64,000 nt of DNA from contig NZ_CP139447.1 of NCBI RefSeq assembly GCF_047121295.1, forward strand, positions 1,116,001-1,180,000, written 5' to 3'. Positions 17,393 to 24,996 of the stretch are shown here, piece by piece. A model generated the notes under the pieces. That model made no database searches. It saw only the letters and a program-made list of their open reading frames with translations, and was not told the DNA's origin. The translations under genes were made by a program, and so were the position numbers. The DNA comes from Longispora sp047121295 (lineage in GTDB: Bacteria > Actinomycetota > Actinomycetes > Mycobacteriales > Micromonosporaceae). Position 1 is the first letter of the stretch. The number at the start of each line of letters is the position of its first letter.

Positions 17393-18477
17393 CCTCGCAG
17401 CGCCCCCGTAAGGGCGGCGGACACGTACTCCACCTGGGCCTCCGTCATGGTCGGGAACAACGGCAGGGACAGCAGCTCGAGGGCGGCCGCCTCGGCGACG
17501 GGCGCGTGCGCGGCCACGTCGTACGCGGGCTGCTGGTGACACGGGATCGGGTAGTGCACGCCGGTCTGGATCTCCTTGCGGTCCAGCTCGGCCCGGACGG
17601 AATCGCGGTCGGCGACCCGCACCACCAACAGGTGCCAGGCGGAGGTCACCCCGTCCGGCGGCTCAACGATCATCCCACCGAGCTTGTTGCGGTACAGGTC
17701 GACGATGTCATCCTTCTGGGCGTTCCATCCGTCCAGAAGGGGGAGTTTGGCGGACAGGATGCCGGCCTGCAGCGCGTCGAGCCTGCTGTTGATGCCGACC
17801 TCGGCGTGCCGGTAGTGGTCCCCGCCGGCCCGGCCGTGGTTGGCCAGGGTGCGGACCCGCTCGGCGAGCGCCGGGTCATCGGTCACGACCGCGCCGCCGT
17901 CGCCCCACGCGCCGAGGTTCTTGCCCGGGTAGAAGCTGAAGCAGGCCGCGACGCCGAACGAGCCGGCCCGCCGGCCGTCCCATGTCGCGCCGTGCGCCTG
18001 CGCGGCGTCCTCGACGACGACCAGGCCGTGCGCGTCCGCGAAGGCCAGGATCGGCTCGGGAAGAACGATGTGCCCATAGAGGTGTACGAGCAGGACGGCC
18101 TTCGTCCGGGCCGTCCGGCCGGCCTCGAGCGTGTCCGGGGTGACCTGGAGGTGCACCGGGTCGACGTCCACGAACACCGGGGTGGCCCCGGTCGCGGAGA
18201 CGGCCGCCGCGCTGGCGATGAACGTGTTCGCCGGGACCAGCACCTCGTCGCCCGGGCCGACGCCCAGCGCGCGCAGCGTCAGGACGATCGCGTCGGTGCC
18301 GTTGGCGACGCCGACCGCGTGCTCGACGCCGCAGTAGGCGGCCCAGGAGCTCTCGAACTCCGCGACGTGCCGCCCGCCGATGAACGCCGACGTGCCGGCG
18401 AGCTCCCGGACCAGCTCGAGGACCCGGTCCTCGATCGGGGCGTGCATCGCCCGCAGGTCCATGAAGGGAACCTTCAT
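17389..18477 (-). CDS. DegT/DnrJ/EryC1-family sugar aminotransferase
   Basis: A PLP-dependent enzyme of 362 residues that converts a keto NDP-sugar to an amino sugar. NGTDAIVLTLRALGVGPGDEV, VVVEDAAQAHGA (Asp for the PLP ring nitrogen), SFYPGKNLGAWGDGG (PLP Lys) and HYPIPCHQQPAY are typical of WbpE/WlbC and related 3-aminotransferases. The adjacent Gfo/Idh/MocA gene is the usual partner that makes the 3-keto sugar, and a hexapeptide N-acyltransferase is encoded at 27645. The start ATG at 18477 overlaps the preceding stop as ATGA. The exact sugar is not determinable. Confidence 0.9.
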   Translation of the reverse strand: MKVPFMDLRAMHAPIEDRVLELVRELAGTSAFIGGRHVAEFESSWAAYCGVEHAVGVANGTDAIVLTLRALGVGPGDEVLVPANTFIASAAAVSATGATPVFVDVDPVHLQVTPDTLEAGRTARTKAVLLVHLYGHIVLPEPILAFADAHGLVVVEDAAQAHGATWDGRRAGSFGVAACFSFYPGKNLGAWGDGGAVVTDDPALAERVRTLANHGRAGGDHYRHAEVGINSRLDALQAGILSAKLPLLDGWNAQKDDIVDLYRNKLGGMIVEPPDGVTSAWHLLVVRVADRDSVRAELDRKEIQTGVHYPIPCHQQPAYDVAAHAPVAEAAALELLSLPLFPTMTEAQVEYVSAALTGALRG

Positions 18478-19484
18478 GCCTTCGTAACCTCCAGCAGTTC
18501 GACCGTGCGACCGGTCTGGATGGATTCGTTCGCGGCTTCCAGGACCCGGACGACCGCCAGTCCGGCGTGCCCGTCGGTCTTCGGCCGGGCGCCGGTCCGG
18601 ATGCACTCCACGAAGTGCTTGTCCTCGCTCATCAGCGGCTCGGTGAACGCGATGTGCGGGGAGACGATACCGCCGTACCGGTAGGTCATCGGCACGGCGC
18701 CGTCGTTGGCGGGCTGGGCCTGGACGCCCTTGTCGTAGATGCGGAGCCGGCCCTCGTCGAGCATGTCGTCGTAGACCGCCATCCGCTGGCTGCCGACCAC
18801 AGTGGTCTGCCGGACCTTGGAGGGGTGCAGCCAGCTCACGTGGAGGTTGGCCGTCGCGCCGATCGTGCCGTAGTCGAGCCGCAGATACGCTACGTCCTCA
18901 AAGGGTGACCCAGCGTGCTTTGAGCCGAAGGCTGTAACGGAAGTGGGCTCCGCGTCGAGAACAGTGTTGATGATGGAGATGTCGTGCGGGGCCAGGTCCC
19001 AGACGACGTTGACGTCCGGCTGGTACAGACCCAGGTTGAGTCGAGCGGAGTCGAGGTAGTAGATGGAGCCCAGTTCGCCCGAGGCCACCAGGTCGCGCAG
19101 CGCGATCACGGCCGCGTTGTAGGCGAAGGTGTGCCCCGTCATGAGCGTCAGGCCGCCCTGCTCGGCGAGCGCGATCAGCTCCAGGGCCTCAGAGGTCGAC
19201 GCCGTCATCGGCTTCTCGACGAGGACGTGCTTGCCGGCCGCCAGCAGCTTCTTCGCGATCGGGCCGTGGGTGCGGGGCGGGGTCGCGACGATGGCCGCGT
19301 CCACCAGGTCCAGGGCGTCGTCGAGCTCGGAGACGCACAGCACCCCGGGGAACTGCTGCTGGAGCTGCTTGAGCTGGTCCTCGCGGCGGTCGATCGCCAC
19401 GACCAGATCGACGTCCGGAATCTGCGTGAGGACGCGCAGGTGCTTCGCTCCCCAGTACCCGCAACCGATGACACCAACGCGCAT
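18474..19484 (-). CDS. Gfo/Idh/MocA-family NDP-sugar oxidoreductase
   Basis: A 336-residue NAD(P)-dependent dehydrogenase. GVIGCGYWGAKHLR is the nucleotide-binding loop, LVEKPMT is the catalytic EKP motif and WDLAPHDISI carries the conserved His. It probably oxidises C3 of a UDP- or dTDP-linked sugar as WlbA/WbpB do, providing the substrate for the aminotransferase whose start overlaps its stop. It is the first gene of the ten-gene minus-strand operon. The ATG is preceded by GGGGAG at about 8 nt. Confidence 0.85.
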   Translation of the reverse strand: MRVGVIGCGYWGAKHLRVLTQIPDVDLVVAIDRREDQLKQLQQQFPGVLCVSELDDALDLVDAAIVATPPRTHGPIAKKLLAAGKHVLVEKPMTASTSEALELIALAEQGGLTLMTGHTFAYNAAVIALRDLVASGELGSIYYLDSARLNLGLYQPDVNVVWDLAPHDISIINTVLDAEPTSVTAFGSKHAGSPFEDVAYLRLDYGTIGATANLHVSWLHPSKVRQTTVVGSQRMAVYDDMLDEGRLRIYDKGVQAQPANDGAVPMTYRYGGIVSPHIAFTEPLMSEDKHFVECIRTGARPKTDGHAGLAVVRVLEAANESIQTGRTVELLEVTKA

Positions 19485-19519
19485 TACCAGATCTCCCCAG
19501 GCTCGCTACTAAACGTATA

Positions 19520-19529
19520 TGACCGGTCA
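19520..19529. promoter_or_regulatory. Palindrome TGACCGGTCA, candidate operator
   Basis: A perfect 10-bp palindrome embedded in TATGACCGGTCACATA, about 36 bp upstream of the operon's first start codon. It overlaps the spacer of a possible promoter whose -10 would be TACGTT on the minus strand. Confidence 0.35.
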
Positions 19530-19611
19530 CATAGGTTGTCGGGAAAGCTTCCCGGAGGGGCTGGCACCCGCGCAAGTGGAGTACCGGTCAGAGCTGGTGT
19601 CGCCTTCCTTA

Positions 19612-19628
19612 CTTCCGCGTAGCGGAAG
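19612..19628. repeat. Inverted repeat CTTCCGC-gta-GCGGAAG
   Basis: Seven-base perfect arms with a 3-nt centre in the divergent intergenic region. It may be an operator or a small hairpin. Confidence 0.35.
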
Positions 19629-19674
19629 GAAATGCTGCTCGGACTAATCCGAAAAGCCCGCTTTATTACTTACT

Positions 19675-19723
19675 CCCTCATCGGATTGAGTCGTCATATG
19701 CTCCGATGTGGACGACTTGAGGG
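19675..19723. other. Potential alternative RNA/DNA structures
   Basis: CCCTCA (19675-19680) and AGTCGTC (19689-19695) can pair with GACGACT (19711-19717) and TGAGGG (19718-19723). CATCGGA (19679-19685) can instead pair with TCCGATG (19702-19708). The two foldings cross each other, so they are mutually exclusive or form a pseudoknot. Confidence 0.35.
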
Positions 19724-19833
19724 TGCATTACCGGGGGTTGTCGGAGTTAGCCGATAGTCACGAGTTGATGACACCTGTTCGACATGACCCGAAACCGACC
19801 TTCACGCTGCGCAACGGTGAACTCTGCGACCGC

Positions 19834-19839
19834 TAGGCT
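19834..19839 (+). promoter_or_regulatory. -10 element of a leaderless rfbC promoter
   Basis: TAGGCT, 6 nt before the GTG at 19846, with no ribosome binding site. Confidence 0.5.
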
Positions 19840-19845
19840 GGGCCC

Positions 19846-20376
19846 GTGCTGTTCACGCCGCTCGCCCCCGCCGGGGCATACCTCATCACGCCCGAGCCGG
19901 TCGGCGACCACCGCGGGCTGTTCGCGCGGGTGTTCTGCGTCGACGAGTTCGCCGAGCACGGTCTCGCGACGGTGTTCGTGCAGGGCAGCGTCGCCACCAA
20001 CCCCCGGGCGGGCACCCTGCGCGGCATGCACTGGCAGGTCGCGCCGCACGCCGAGGTGAAGCTCGTCCGGGTGACGGCCGGCGCGATCTGGGACGTGGTC
20101 GTGGACGTCCGGCCCGACTCGGCGACCTATCTGGAGCACGCGGCCGTCGAGCTGTCCGCGACCAACCGGGCGACACTCTACGTGCCGGCCGGCTTTGCGC
20201 ACGGTTACATCACGCTCACCGACGACGTCGAGATCACCTACCAGATGTCCGAGCGGTACGCCCCGGACGCGTACCGGGGCGCGCGGTGGGACGACCCGGC
20301 GTTCGGGATCGAGTGGCCCCGGGAGCCGGTCGTGATCGCGGACCGGGACGCGACGTACCCGGACTTCGTCCGCTAG
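19846..20376 (+). CDS. rfbC: dTDP-4-dehydrorhamnose 3,5-epimerase family protein
   Basis: A cupin-fold epimerase of 176 residues acting on 4-keto-6-deoxy NDP-sugars. GDHRGLFARVF, the catalytic His in TLRGMHWQ, the Asp-containing GAIWDVVVDVR and a Tyr in ITYQMSERYAP match RmlC-type enzymes. Length is normal for the family. No rmlA, rmlB or rmlD homologue lies in the window, so either those are elsewhere or this is a relative acting on another keto sugar. The GTG start with TAGGCT 6 nt upstream implies leaderless expression. Its stop overlaps the convergent flippase stop in a shared CTAG. Confidence 0.85.
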   Translation: MLFTPLAPAGAYLITPEPVGDHRGLFARVFCVDEFAEHGLATVFVQGSVATNPRAGTLRGMHWQVAPHAEVKLVRVTAGAIWDVVVDVRPDSATYLEHAAVELSATNRATLYVPAGFAHGYITLTDDVEITYQMSERYAPDAYRGARWDDPAFGIEWPREPVVIADRDATYPDFVR

Positions 20377-21830
20377 ACCCTCGCCGGGGTCAGCCGCAGC
20401 TTCCGGCCCAGCCGGCCCAGGATGTCCCGCGCCTTGGCGTCCATCACGACCAGCAGCCCCCCGGCGAACAGCACCCCGAGCGTCCCCTGGAGCAGCACGG
20501 CGACCACGGGCGGCAGGTGCCGGTCGTAGGCGTCCACGACGGCGGCCACCCCGAACCCGACCACCCCGGCCAGCGCGGCCGGCAGGGTGGGCCCCAGCGC
20601 CGGCCACAGCGGCACCCGCAGCACCCGGTGCAGGATCCACCACAGCGCGGCGGCCACCACGACCACCTCGGAGACCAGCGTGGTCAGGGCGATCCCGAAC
20701 ACCTGCTGGGACACCGTCATGCCGTCGGCGAACCAGCCCACGACCGCGTAGCCGACCAGGGAGAGGCCGGCCTGGCTCCAGACGACCACGGACAGGGTCC
20801 CGGGCCGTCCGGCCGCCTGGAGGGCCGGGCCGAGCAGCACCCCGTAGACGTTGACCGCGCCGACCAGGCAGAGCAGTTGCAGCGCGTTGGCGGCCGGGGA
20901 CCACGACGGGCCGAGGAACACCATGAACGGGTGCGCGATCCCGGCGAGGATGCCGAGCGCCGGCAGGCCGAGCAGCGCGCCGAGGTGCTGGAGCGCGCCG
21001 AGCCGGGCCGCGAACGCCGGCTTGTCGTCCTGCAGCCGGGACAGCTCGGGCAGGGACACCTGTTGCAGCGACCGGGCGGCCACGTCCACCAGGGTCTCCG
21101 ACAGCCGGGAGGCCAGCCGGAGCAGACCGACGGCCACCGGACCGAAGAACGCGCCGGTGACCAGGACGTACCCCCGGGTGCCGACGAGCAGGCCCACGCT
21201 GGCCAGCGCCGACCGGGACGAGAAGCTCCACAGCTCCATCGCCGGGCGGATCCGGGGCCGGCTGGGCCGCCAGGCCGTCGTCCACCACAGCACACCCACG
21301 CCGACGCCGGCCGTGATCAGCTGCTGGAGGACGAGGGCCCAGACGCCGTACCCGAAGAAGGCCATGCCGACGCCCACGACGCCGCCGAGGAGGACGGACG
21401 CGAGACTCCGCACCGTCAGGGTCTTGAACTGCAGCTCCCGGCGCAGCAGCGCCTCCGGGATCAGCGACAGCGCGAGCAGCGGCAGCAGCGGGGTGAGCGC
21501 CAGGCAGACCCCGGTCAGCGACTTCGAGCCGGCCAGGTCCGCGTACAGCGGGGTGATCGCCGCCAGGGCGAGGGCCAGCGCGACGCTGAGCACCAGGAGC
21601 AGCCAGAACGCCGCGTTCAGGTGCTCGTCGCGCAGCTCGGAGCGCTGGATAATCGCGGCCATCAGGCCCTGCTGGAGGACGGCCTGGACCAGGTTGACCA
21701 GGACCAGGGCCAGGGTGAGCACGCCGAGCGCCGCCGGGCCGAGCAGCCGGGCCAGCAGCAGCATCACGATCATGGTCACGGCGAGGCGTCCGCCGGTGAG
21801 GATGTAGGACCAGCCGACGGCGCTCTTCAC
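20373..21830 (-). CDS. Oligosaccharide flippase (Wzx-like)
   Basis: A 485-residue MATE/MOP-superfamily membrane protein with about twelve to fourteen hydrophobic helices. It should flip undecaprenyl-linked repeat units across the membrane. The N-terminal SAVGWSYILTGGRLAVTMIV and the following ARLLGPAALGVLTLALVLVN are typical of Polysacc_synt flippases. The GTG at 21830 overlaps the preceding GT2 stop (GTGA) and follows GAGGAG. Together with the Wzy-like and Wzz-like genes it completes a Wzx/Wzy export route. Confidence 0.88.
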   Translation of the reverse strand: MKSAVGWSYILTGGRLAVTMIVMLLLARLLGPAALGVLTLALVLVNLVQAVLQQGLMAAIIQRSELRDEHLNAAFWLLLVLSVALALALAAITPLYADLAGSKSLTGVCLALTPLLPLLALSLIPEALLRRELQFKTLTVRSLASVLLGGVVGVGMAFFGYGVWALVLQQLITAGVGVGVLWWTTAWRPSRPRIRPAMELWSFSSRSALASVGLLVGTRGYVLVTGAFFGPVAVGLLRLASRLSETLVDVAARSLQQVSLPELSRLQDDKPAFAARLGALQHLGALLGLPALGILAGIAHPFMVFLGPSWSPAANALQLLCLVGAVNVYGVLLGPALQAAGRPGTLSVVVWSQAGLSLVGYAVVGWFADGMTVSQQVFGIALTTLVSEVVVVAAALWWILHRVLRVPLWPALGPTLPAALAGVVGFGVAAVVDAYDRHLPPVVAVLLQGTLGVLFAGGLLVVMDAKARDILGRLGRKLRLTPARV

Positions 21831-22672
21831 CGGACGAATCTCCTCTTGAGTCTGCTGAGCCGGTCCTTGGACTTGCGCGCGTTCCAGTTGAGCGTCCAGG
21901 CCACCGCCGAGGCGGGGTCGATCGCGAGCAGGGCGCGCGCCGTCTCCGCCTGCATCCGCAGCCGGGGCGCGCGGGCCCTCGCCGGGCCGTCCGGGTTCCA
22001 CCACCGGGCCAGGTCCGCCAGCTCGCGCTGCGGGGCCAGGGCCGTGGAGTCCTCGTGCACCCGGCGGAAGAACAACTCTTCGGGTACCTCGTGGAACTCG
22101 CCGAGCGCGGCCAGCTCCGCGAGCATCGTGTAGTCGCTGGAGACGTAGGTGCGCAGGATCCCGGTGCGCCGGAGGGCCCCGGTGCGGATCACGCCGTACA
22201 TCGGGTTCACCAGGCTGATCTTGCGGGCGTAGCGGGCCACCCGCCGCCACGCCGACGGCGCGCGCAGGTCGAGGAAGTCGCGGTGCGAGCGGGTGCGCTC
22301 GCCGGCCCCGTCGATCAGGACCGTGCGCGGGTAGGCCAGCACGGCTCCGGGCGCGGCGTCCAGGGCCTCGACGCACCGGCTGAGCATCGTCGGGGCGCAC
22401 ATGTCGTCATAGCCGGTCCACTTGAACAGCTCGCCCTCGGCCAGCGCCACGACCCGGTTGAAGTTGTGCACCCCGCCGATGTTGCGGTCGGTGCGGGTGT
22501 ACCGGATCCGGGGGTCGCCGAAGGACCTGACGATCTCGGGCGTGCTGTCCGTGGAGCAGTTGTCGCTGATCAGCAGCTCGAAGTCGTCGTAGTCCTGGGC
22601 GAGCAGCGCCGCGATGGTCTCCGCGACGTACTTCTCGCCGTTGTAGACGGGCATCCCGACGGTCAACCTCAT
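21827..22672 (-). CDS. Family 2 glycosyltransferase
   Basis: A GT2 enzyme of 281 residues with the textbook start TVGMPVYNGEKYVAETI, LLISDNCSTDSTPEI, GGVHNFNRVVALAEG and the acidic GYDDMCAP motif. The ATG at 22672 forms an ATGA overlap with the stop of an upstream 27-codon mini-ORF. The downstream GTGA overlap couples it to the flippase. Sugar specificity is unknown. Confidence 0.85.
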   Translation of the reverse strand: MRLTVGMPVYNGEKYVAETIAALLAQDYDDFELLISDNCSTDSTPEIVRSFGDPRIRYTRTDRNIGGVHNFNRVVALAEGELFKWTGYDDMCAPTMLSRCVEALDAAPGAVLAYPRTVLIDGAGERTRSHRDFLDLRAPSAWRRVARYARKISLVNPMYGVIRTGALRRTGILRTYVSSDYTMLAELAALGEFHEVPEELFFRRVHEDSTALAPQRELADLARWWNPDGPARARAPRLRMQAETARALLAIDPASAVAWTLNWNARKSKDRLSRLKRRFVR

Positions 22673-22752
22673 GCGCCCGCCTCGCTGCGCTCGCCGGCCG
22701 CACGAGACACGCCGCCGCTGTGTCCCTGATTCGCTCGCTGGCGCTCGCTCAT
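22669..22752 (-). CDS. 27-codon mini-ORF bridging two genes by ATGA overlaps
   Basis: ATG at 22752 overlaps the TGA of the methyltransferase, and its own TGA overlaps the ATG of the next glycosyltransferase. The peptide starts MSERQRANQGHSGG and ends AAGERSEAGA. The DNA is built of short GCGAGCG/CGCTCGC motifs and a GACAC...GTGTC inverted repeat. It may be a translational-coupling bridge or the remnant of a repetitive element rather than a functional peptide. No family is recognised. Confidence 0.4.
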   Translation of the reverse strand: MSERQRANQGHSGGVSRAAGERSEAGA

Positions 22753-23852
22753 GCGACAAGCACCTCCGCCGTGATGCCCAGCTCCGCGACGGACCTCTCG
22801 ATCTCCTCCTGGTACGCCGGGTTCGTGATGATCACGACGTCGGTGTCCCGGGGGAGGCTCGTCGGCGGGTCGACCCGGTGCCCGGTGGCGAGGTAACGGC
22901 CGTGTTTGCCCTGGTTGAGGTCGACCACGGTCATGGCGTGCCCCGGGTCGACGGTGGCCAGGAACGTCAGGCCCCGGGCGCCGGCGCCCCACAGCGCGGG
23001 CCTCCGGTGCGCCTTGACCACGCCCTGCCAGTGCTCGATGAGGGCCTTGAAGCGGTCGCCGAAGTTCGCCACGACGGCCCGCTGCGGTTCGTTGTCAACG
23101 GGCACGCGTGGCCCCGGCTCGGTGCTGACCTCCACGAACAGGTACTGGTCGTGGAACGTCAGCCCGTGGTTCGTCACCGTGAACCCGGCCCGCTCGCACA
23201 TCGCGACCAGGGAGCCGGCGTGGAAGTAGTGCGCGTGCGGGTAGATCACGTCCCAGCCGGCCTGGCCCAGGTCGTACCCGGCGTCGGGGACCTCGAGGTA
23301 GCCCCGGCCGTCGGTGACGCTCCGGAGCTGTTCGAGGAGCCCGAGCGGGTCGGCCACGTGCTCCAGGACGTGCCGGGCGACGACGAGGTCGTAGGTCTCG
23401 CCGGGCGCGGGCGCCCAGGATCCGGCGTTGAGCGTGTAGCCGTCCCGGGTGACCGTCTCCGGCACGTGCCGGCTCCAGCCGGTCCGCTCGCCGGGCAGCA
23501 GTTCGAGCAGCTCGCCCTCGCCGCAGCCCAGCTCCAGGGTCCGGGTCGGCGTCGCCGCGCCCAGCACCCGGTCGGCCACGCCCGCCACGTGCGCCCGGTA
23601 GGACGCCGAGGACAGCATGCTGTTGTCGAACAGCCCGTCGGTGGCCCGGACGTCCTCGCGGAAGTCCACGTTGAGCACGTGGGCGCAGCTCGGGCAGGAC
23701 CACAGGTCCATCCGGCCCAGGGCGGGATCGGTCGGCGGCTCGGGCCAGGTCATCCCGCAGGTCGCCGGGAACGACCCCAGGTCGGCGCACGGCCTCGGGT
23801 CGACGGCCCCACAGGCCTCGCAGGTCAGCTCGGAGGTGTGCCGCCGGGTCAC
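22749..23852 (-). CDS. Class I methyltransferase with N-terminal zinc-binding cysteines (sugar C-methyltransferase-like)
   Basis: A 367-residue protein. The N-terminal region (about 8-65) has CEACG, a further Cys in RPCADLG and CPSCAHV, consistent with a zinc-binding domain. The SAM domain carries TLELGCGEGELLE (about 102-114) and VVARHVLEHVADPLG. The C-terminal third (RPALWGAGARGLTFL, VIITNPAYQEEIE) resembles the C-methyltransferase C-terminal domain. It is a divergent, somewhat shorter relative of the enzyme at 24997. The GTG at 23852 overlaps the epimerase stop (GTGA). A role in C-methylating a keto sugar is inferred. Confidence 0.75.
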   Translation of the reverse strand: MTRRHTSELTCEACGAVDPRPCADLGSFPATCGMTWPEPPTDPALGRMDLWSCPSCAHVLNVDFREDVRATDGLFDNSMLSSASYRAHVAGVADRVLGAATPTRTLELGCGEGELLELLPGERTGWSRHVPETVTRDGYTLNAGSWAPAPGETYDLVVARHVLEHVADPLGLLEQLRSVTDGRGYLEVPDAGYDLGQAGWDVIYPHAHYFHAGSLVAMCERAGFTVTNHGLTFHDQYLFVEVSTEPGPRVPVDNEPQRAVVANFGDRFKALIEHWQGVVKAHRRPALWGAGARGLTFLATVDPGHAMTVVDLNQGKHGRYLATGHRVDPPTSLPRDTDVVIITNPAYQEEIERSVAELGITAEVLVA

Positions 23853-24874
23853 GACGCGGGGCGCAGGTCGGGTCCGAGCAGGCCGCTGTCCAGCAGCTCC
23901 CGGATCCGGGCGATCCGCTGGTACTTCACGCCGGCGAACTCCTCGGCCGTCAGCCCGTGCTCGCGGTACGCGGCGACGAGCTGGGCGATGCCGGTCGGCA
24001 CGGTCCACTGCGGCTGGAACCCCGGGATCTCCCGCTTGATCCGCTCGCAGTCCACCCGGTAGTCGCGCTTGTCGGAGGACGCGCCCTCGGCGAAGCTGAC
24101 CACGCTGCCCTCGACGGCGGCGCCCACCAGCTCGGCGACCTCGCGGATCCGGTAGTTCTCGCTGGTCAGGCCCACGTTGTACGCGCGGTCGCGGATCAGG
24201 TCCTCGTCGGCGTCGAGCAGGGCCACGAAGGCGCGCGCGATGTCCTCGCAGTGCACCAGGGGCCGCCACGGGGTGCCGTCGGACTGGAGCAGCACCTTGC
24301 CGGTCGTCACGGCGTGCGCGACCAGGTTGTTCACCACGATGTCGCCGCGCAGCCGGGGGGAGACCCCGTAGGCGGTGGCGTTGCGCAGGTAGGTGGGCAC
24401 GAAGTCCGCGTCGGCGAGCTTGGAGATCTCCTGCTCGGCCAGCACCTTCGACTCGCCGTACGGCGTCACCGGGTAGAACGCGGCGTCCTCGGTGACCGGG
24501 GCCTCGCCGCCCGCGCCGTACAGGCTGCAGGAGGACGAGAACAGGAAGCGGCGCACCCCGGCGGCCTTCGCGGCGGCGGCGAGCCGGACGGAGGCATGTT
24601 GGTTGATGTCATATGTGATCTGAGGGGACAGGTTGCCCAGCGGGTCGTTCGACAGCGCGGCCAGGTGCAGGACGGCGTCGAAGCCCTCGCAGTGCGCCGG
24701 CGTCACGTCGCGGATGTCGACCTCGACCGACGGCACCTCGTCGACCTCCGAGCCCAGCAGGCAGGACGCGAAGAAGTCGGTGTCCAGGCCAACCACGTCG
24801 TGCCCGGCCTTTTTCAGCAGGGGTGTGAGGACGCTTCCGATGTATCCGTGGTGACCGGTGACGAGCACGCGCAT
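23849..24874 (-). CDS. NDP-sugar epimerase/dehydratase (extended SDR)
   Basis: A 341-residue extended short-chain dehydrogenase. The NAD loop is TGHHGYIG (6-13), the catalytic Ser region FSSSCSLYG (112-120) and the YxxxK pair Y139/K143 in PYGESK. It probably epimerises, dehydrates or reduces a nucleotide sugar for the polymer. The histidine-rich variant of the GxxGxxG loop and the extra cysteines early in the chain are unusual, but the fold is clear. It is the first gene of a four-gene minus-strand set, divergent from the C-methyltransferase operon. Confidence 0.85.
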   Translation of the reverse strand: MRVLVTGHHGYIGSVLTPLLKKAGHDVVGLDTDFFASCLLGSEVDEVPSVEVDIRDVTPAHCEGFDAVLHLAALSNDPLGNLSPQITYDINQHASVRLAAAAKAAGVRRFLFSSSCSLYGAGGEAPVTEDAAFYPVTPYGESKVLAEQEISKLADADFVPTYLRNATAYGVSPRLRGDIVVNNLVAHAVTTGKVLLQSDGTPWRPLVHCEDIARAFVALLDADEDLIRDRAYNVGLTSENYRIREVAELVGAAVEGSVVSFAEGASSDKRDYRVDCERIKREIPGFQPQWTVPTGIAQLVAAYREHGLTAEEFAGVKYQRIARIRELLDSGLLGPDLRPAS

Positions 24875-24996
24875 GTTCTTTTGACCCCCAGGCCCCAGGC
24901 AGAGTGATACGCCGCGACTGTAAGCGATAAGTATTGTGTCCCATACCCTCTGACGGGTTTTTTACTGACCCCTGGACCGCACGTGTGGAGAGATCA

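Larger units (their letters stand above)
19485..19845. other. 361-bp divergent intergenic region at the head of the polysaccharide operon
   Basis: There is no credible ORF. Base composition is visibly AT-richer than the surroundings. It holds several inverted repeats listed separately (19520, 19612, 19675) and promoters for both flanking genes. It is the longest non-coding stretch in the window and the natural control point for the island. Confidence 0.6.
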
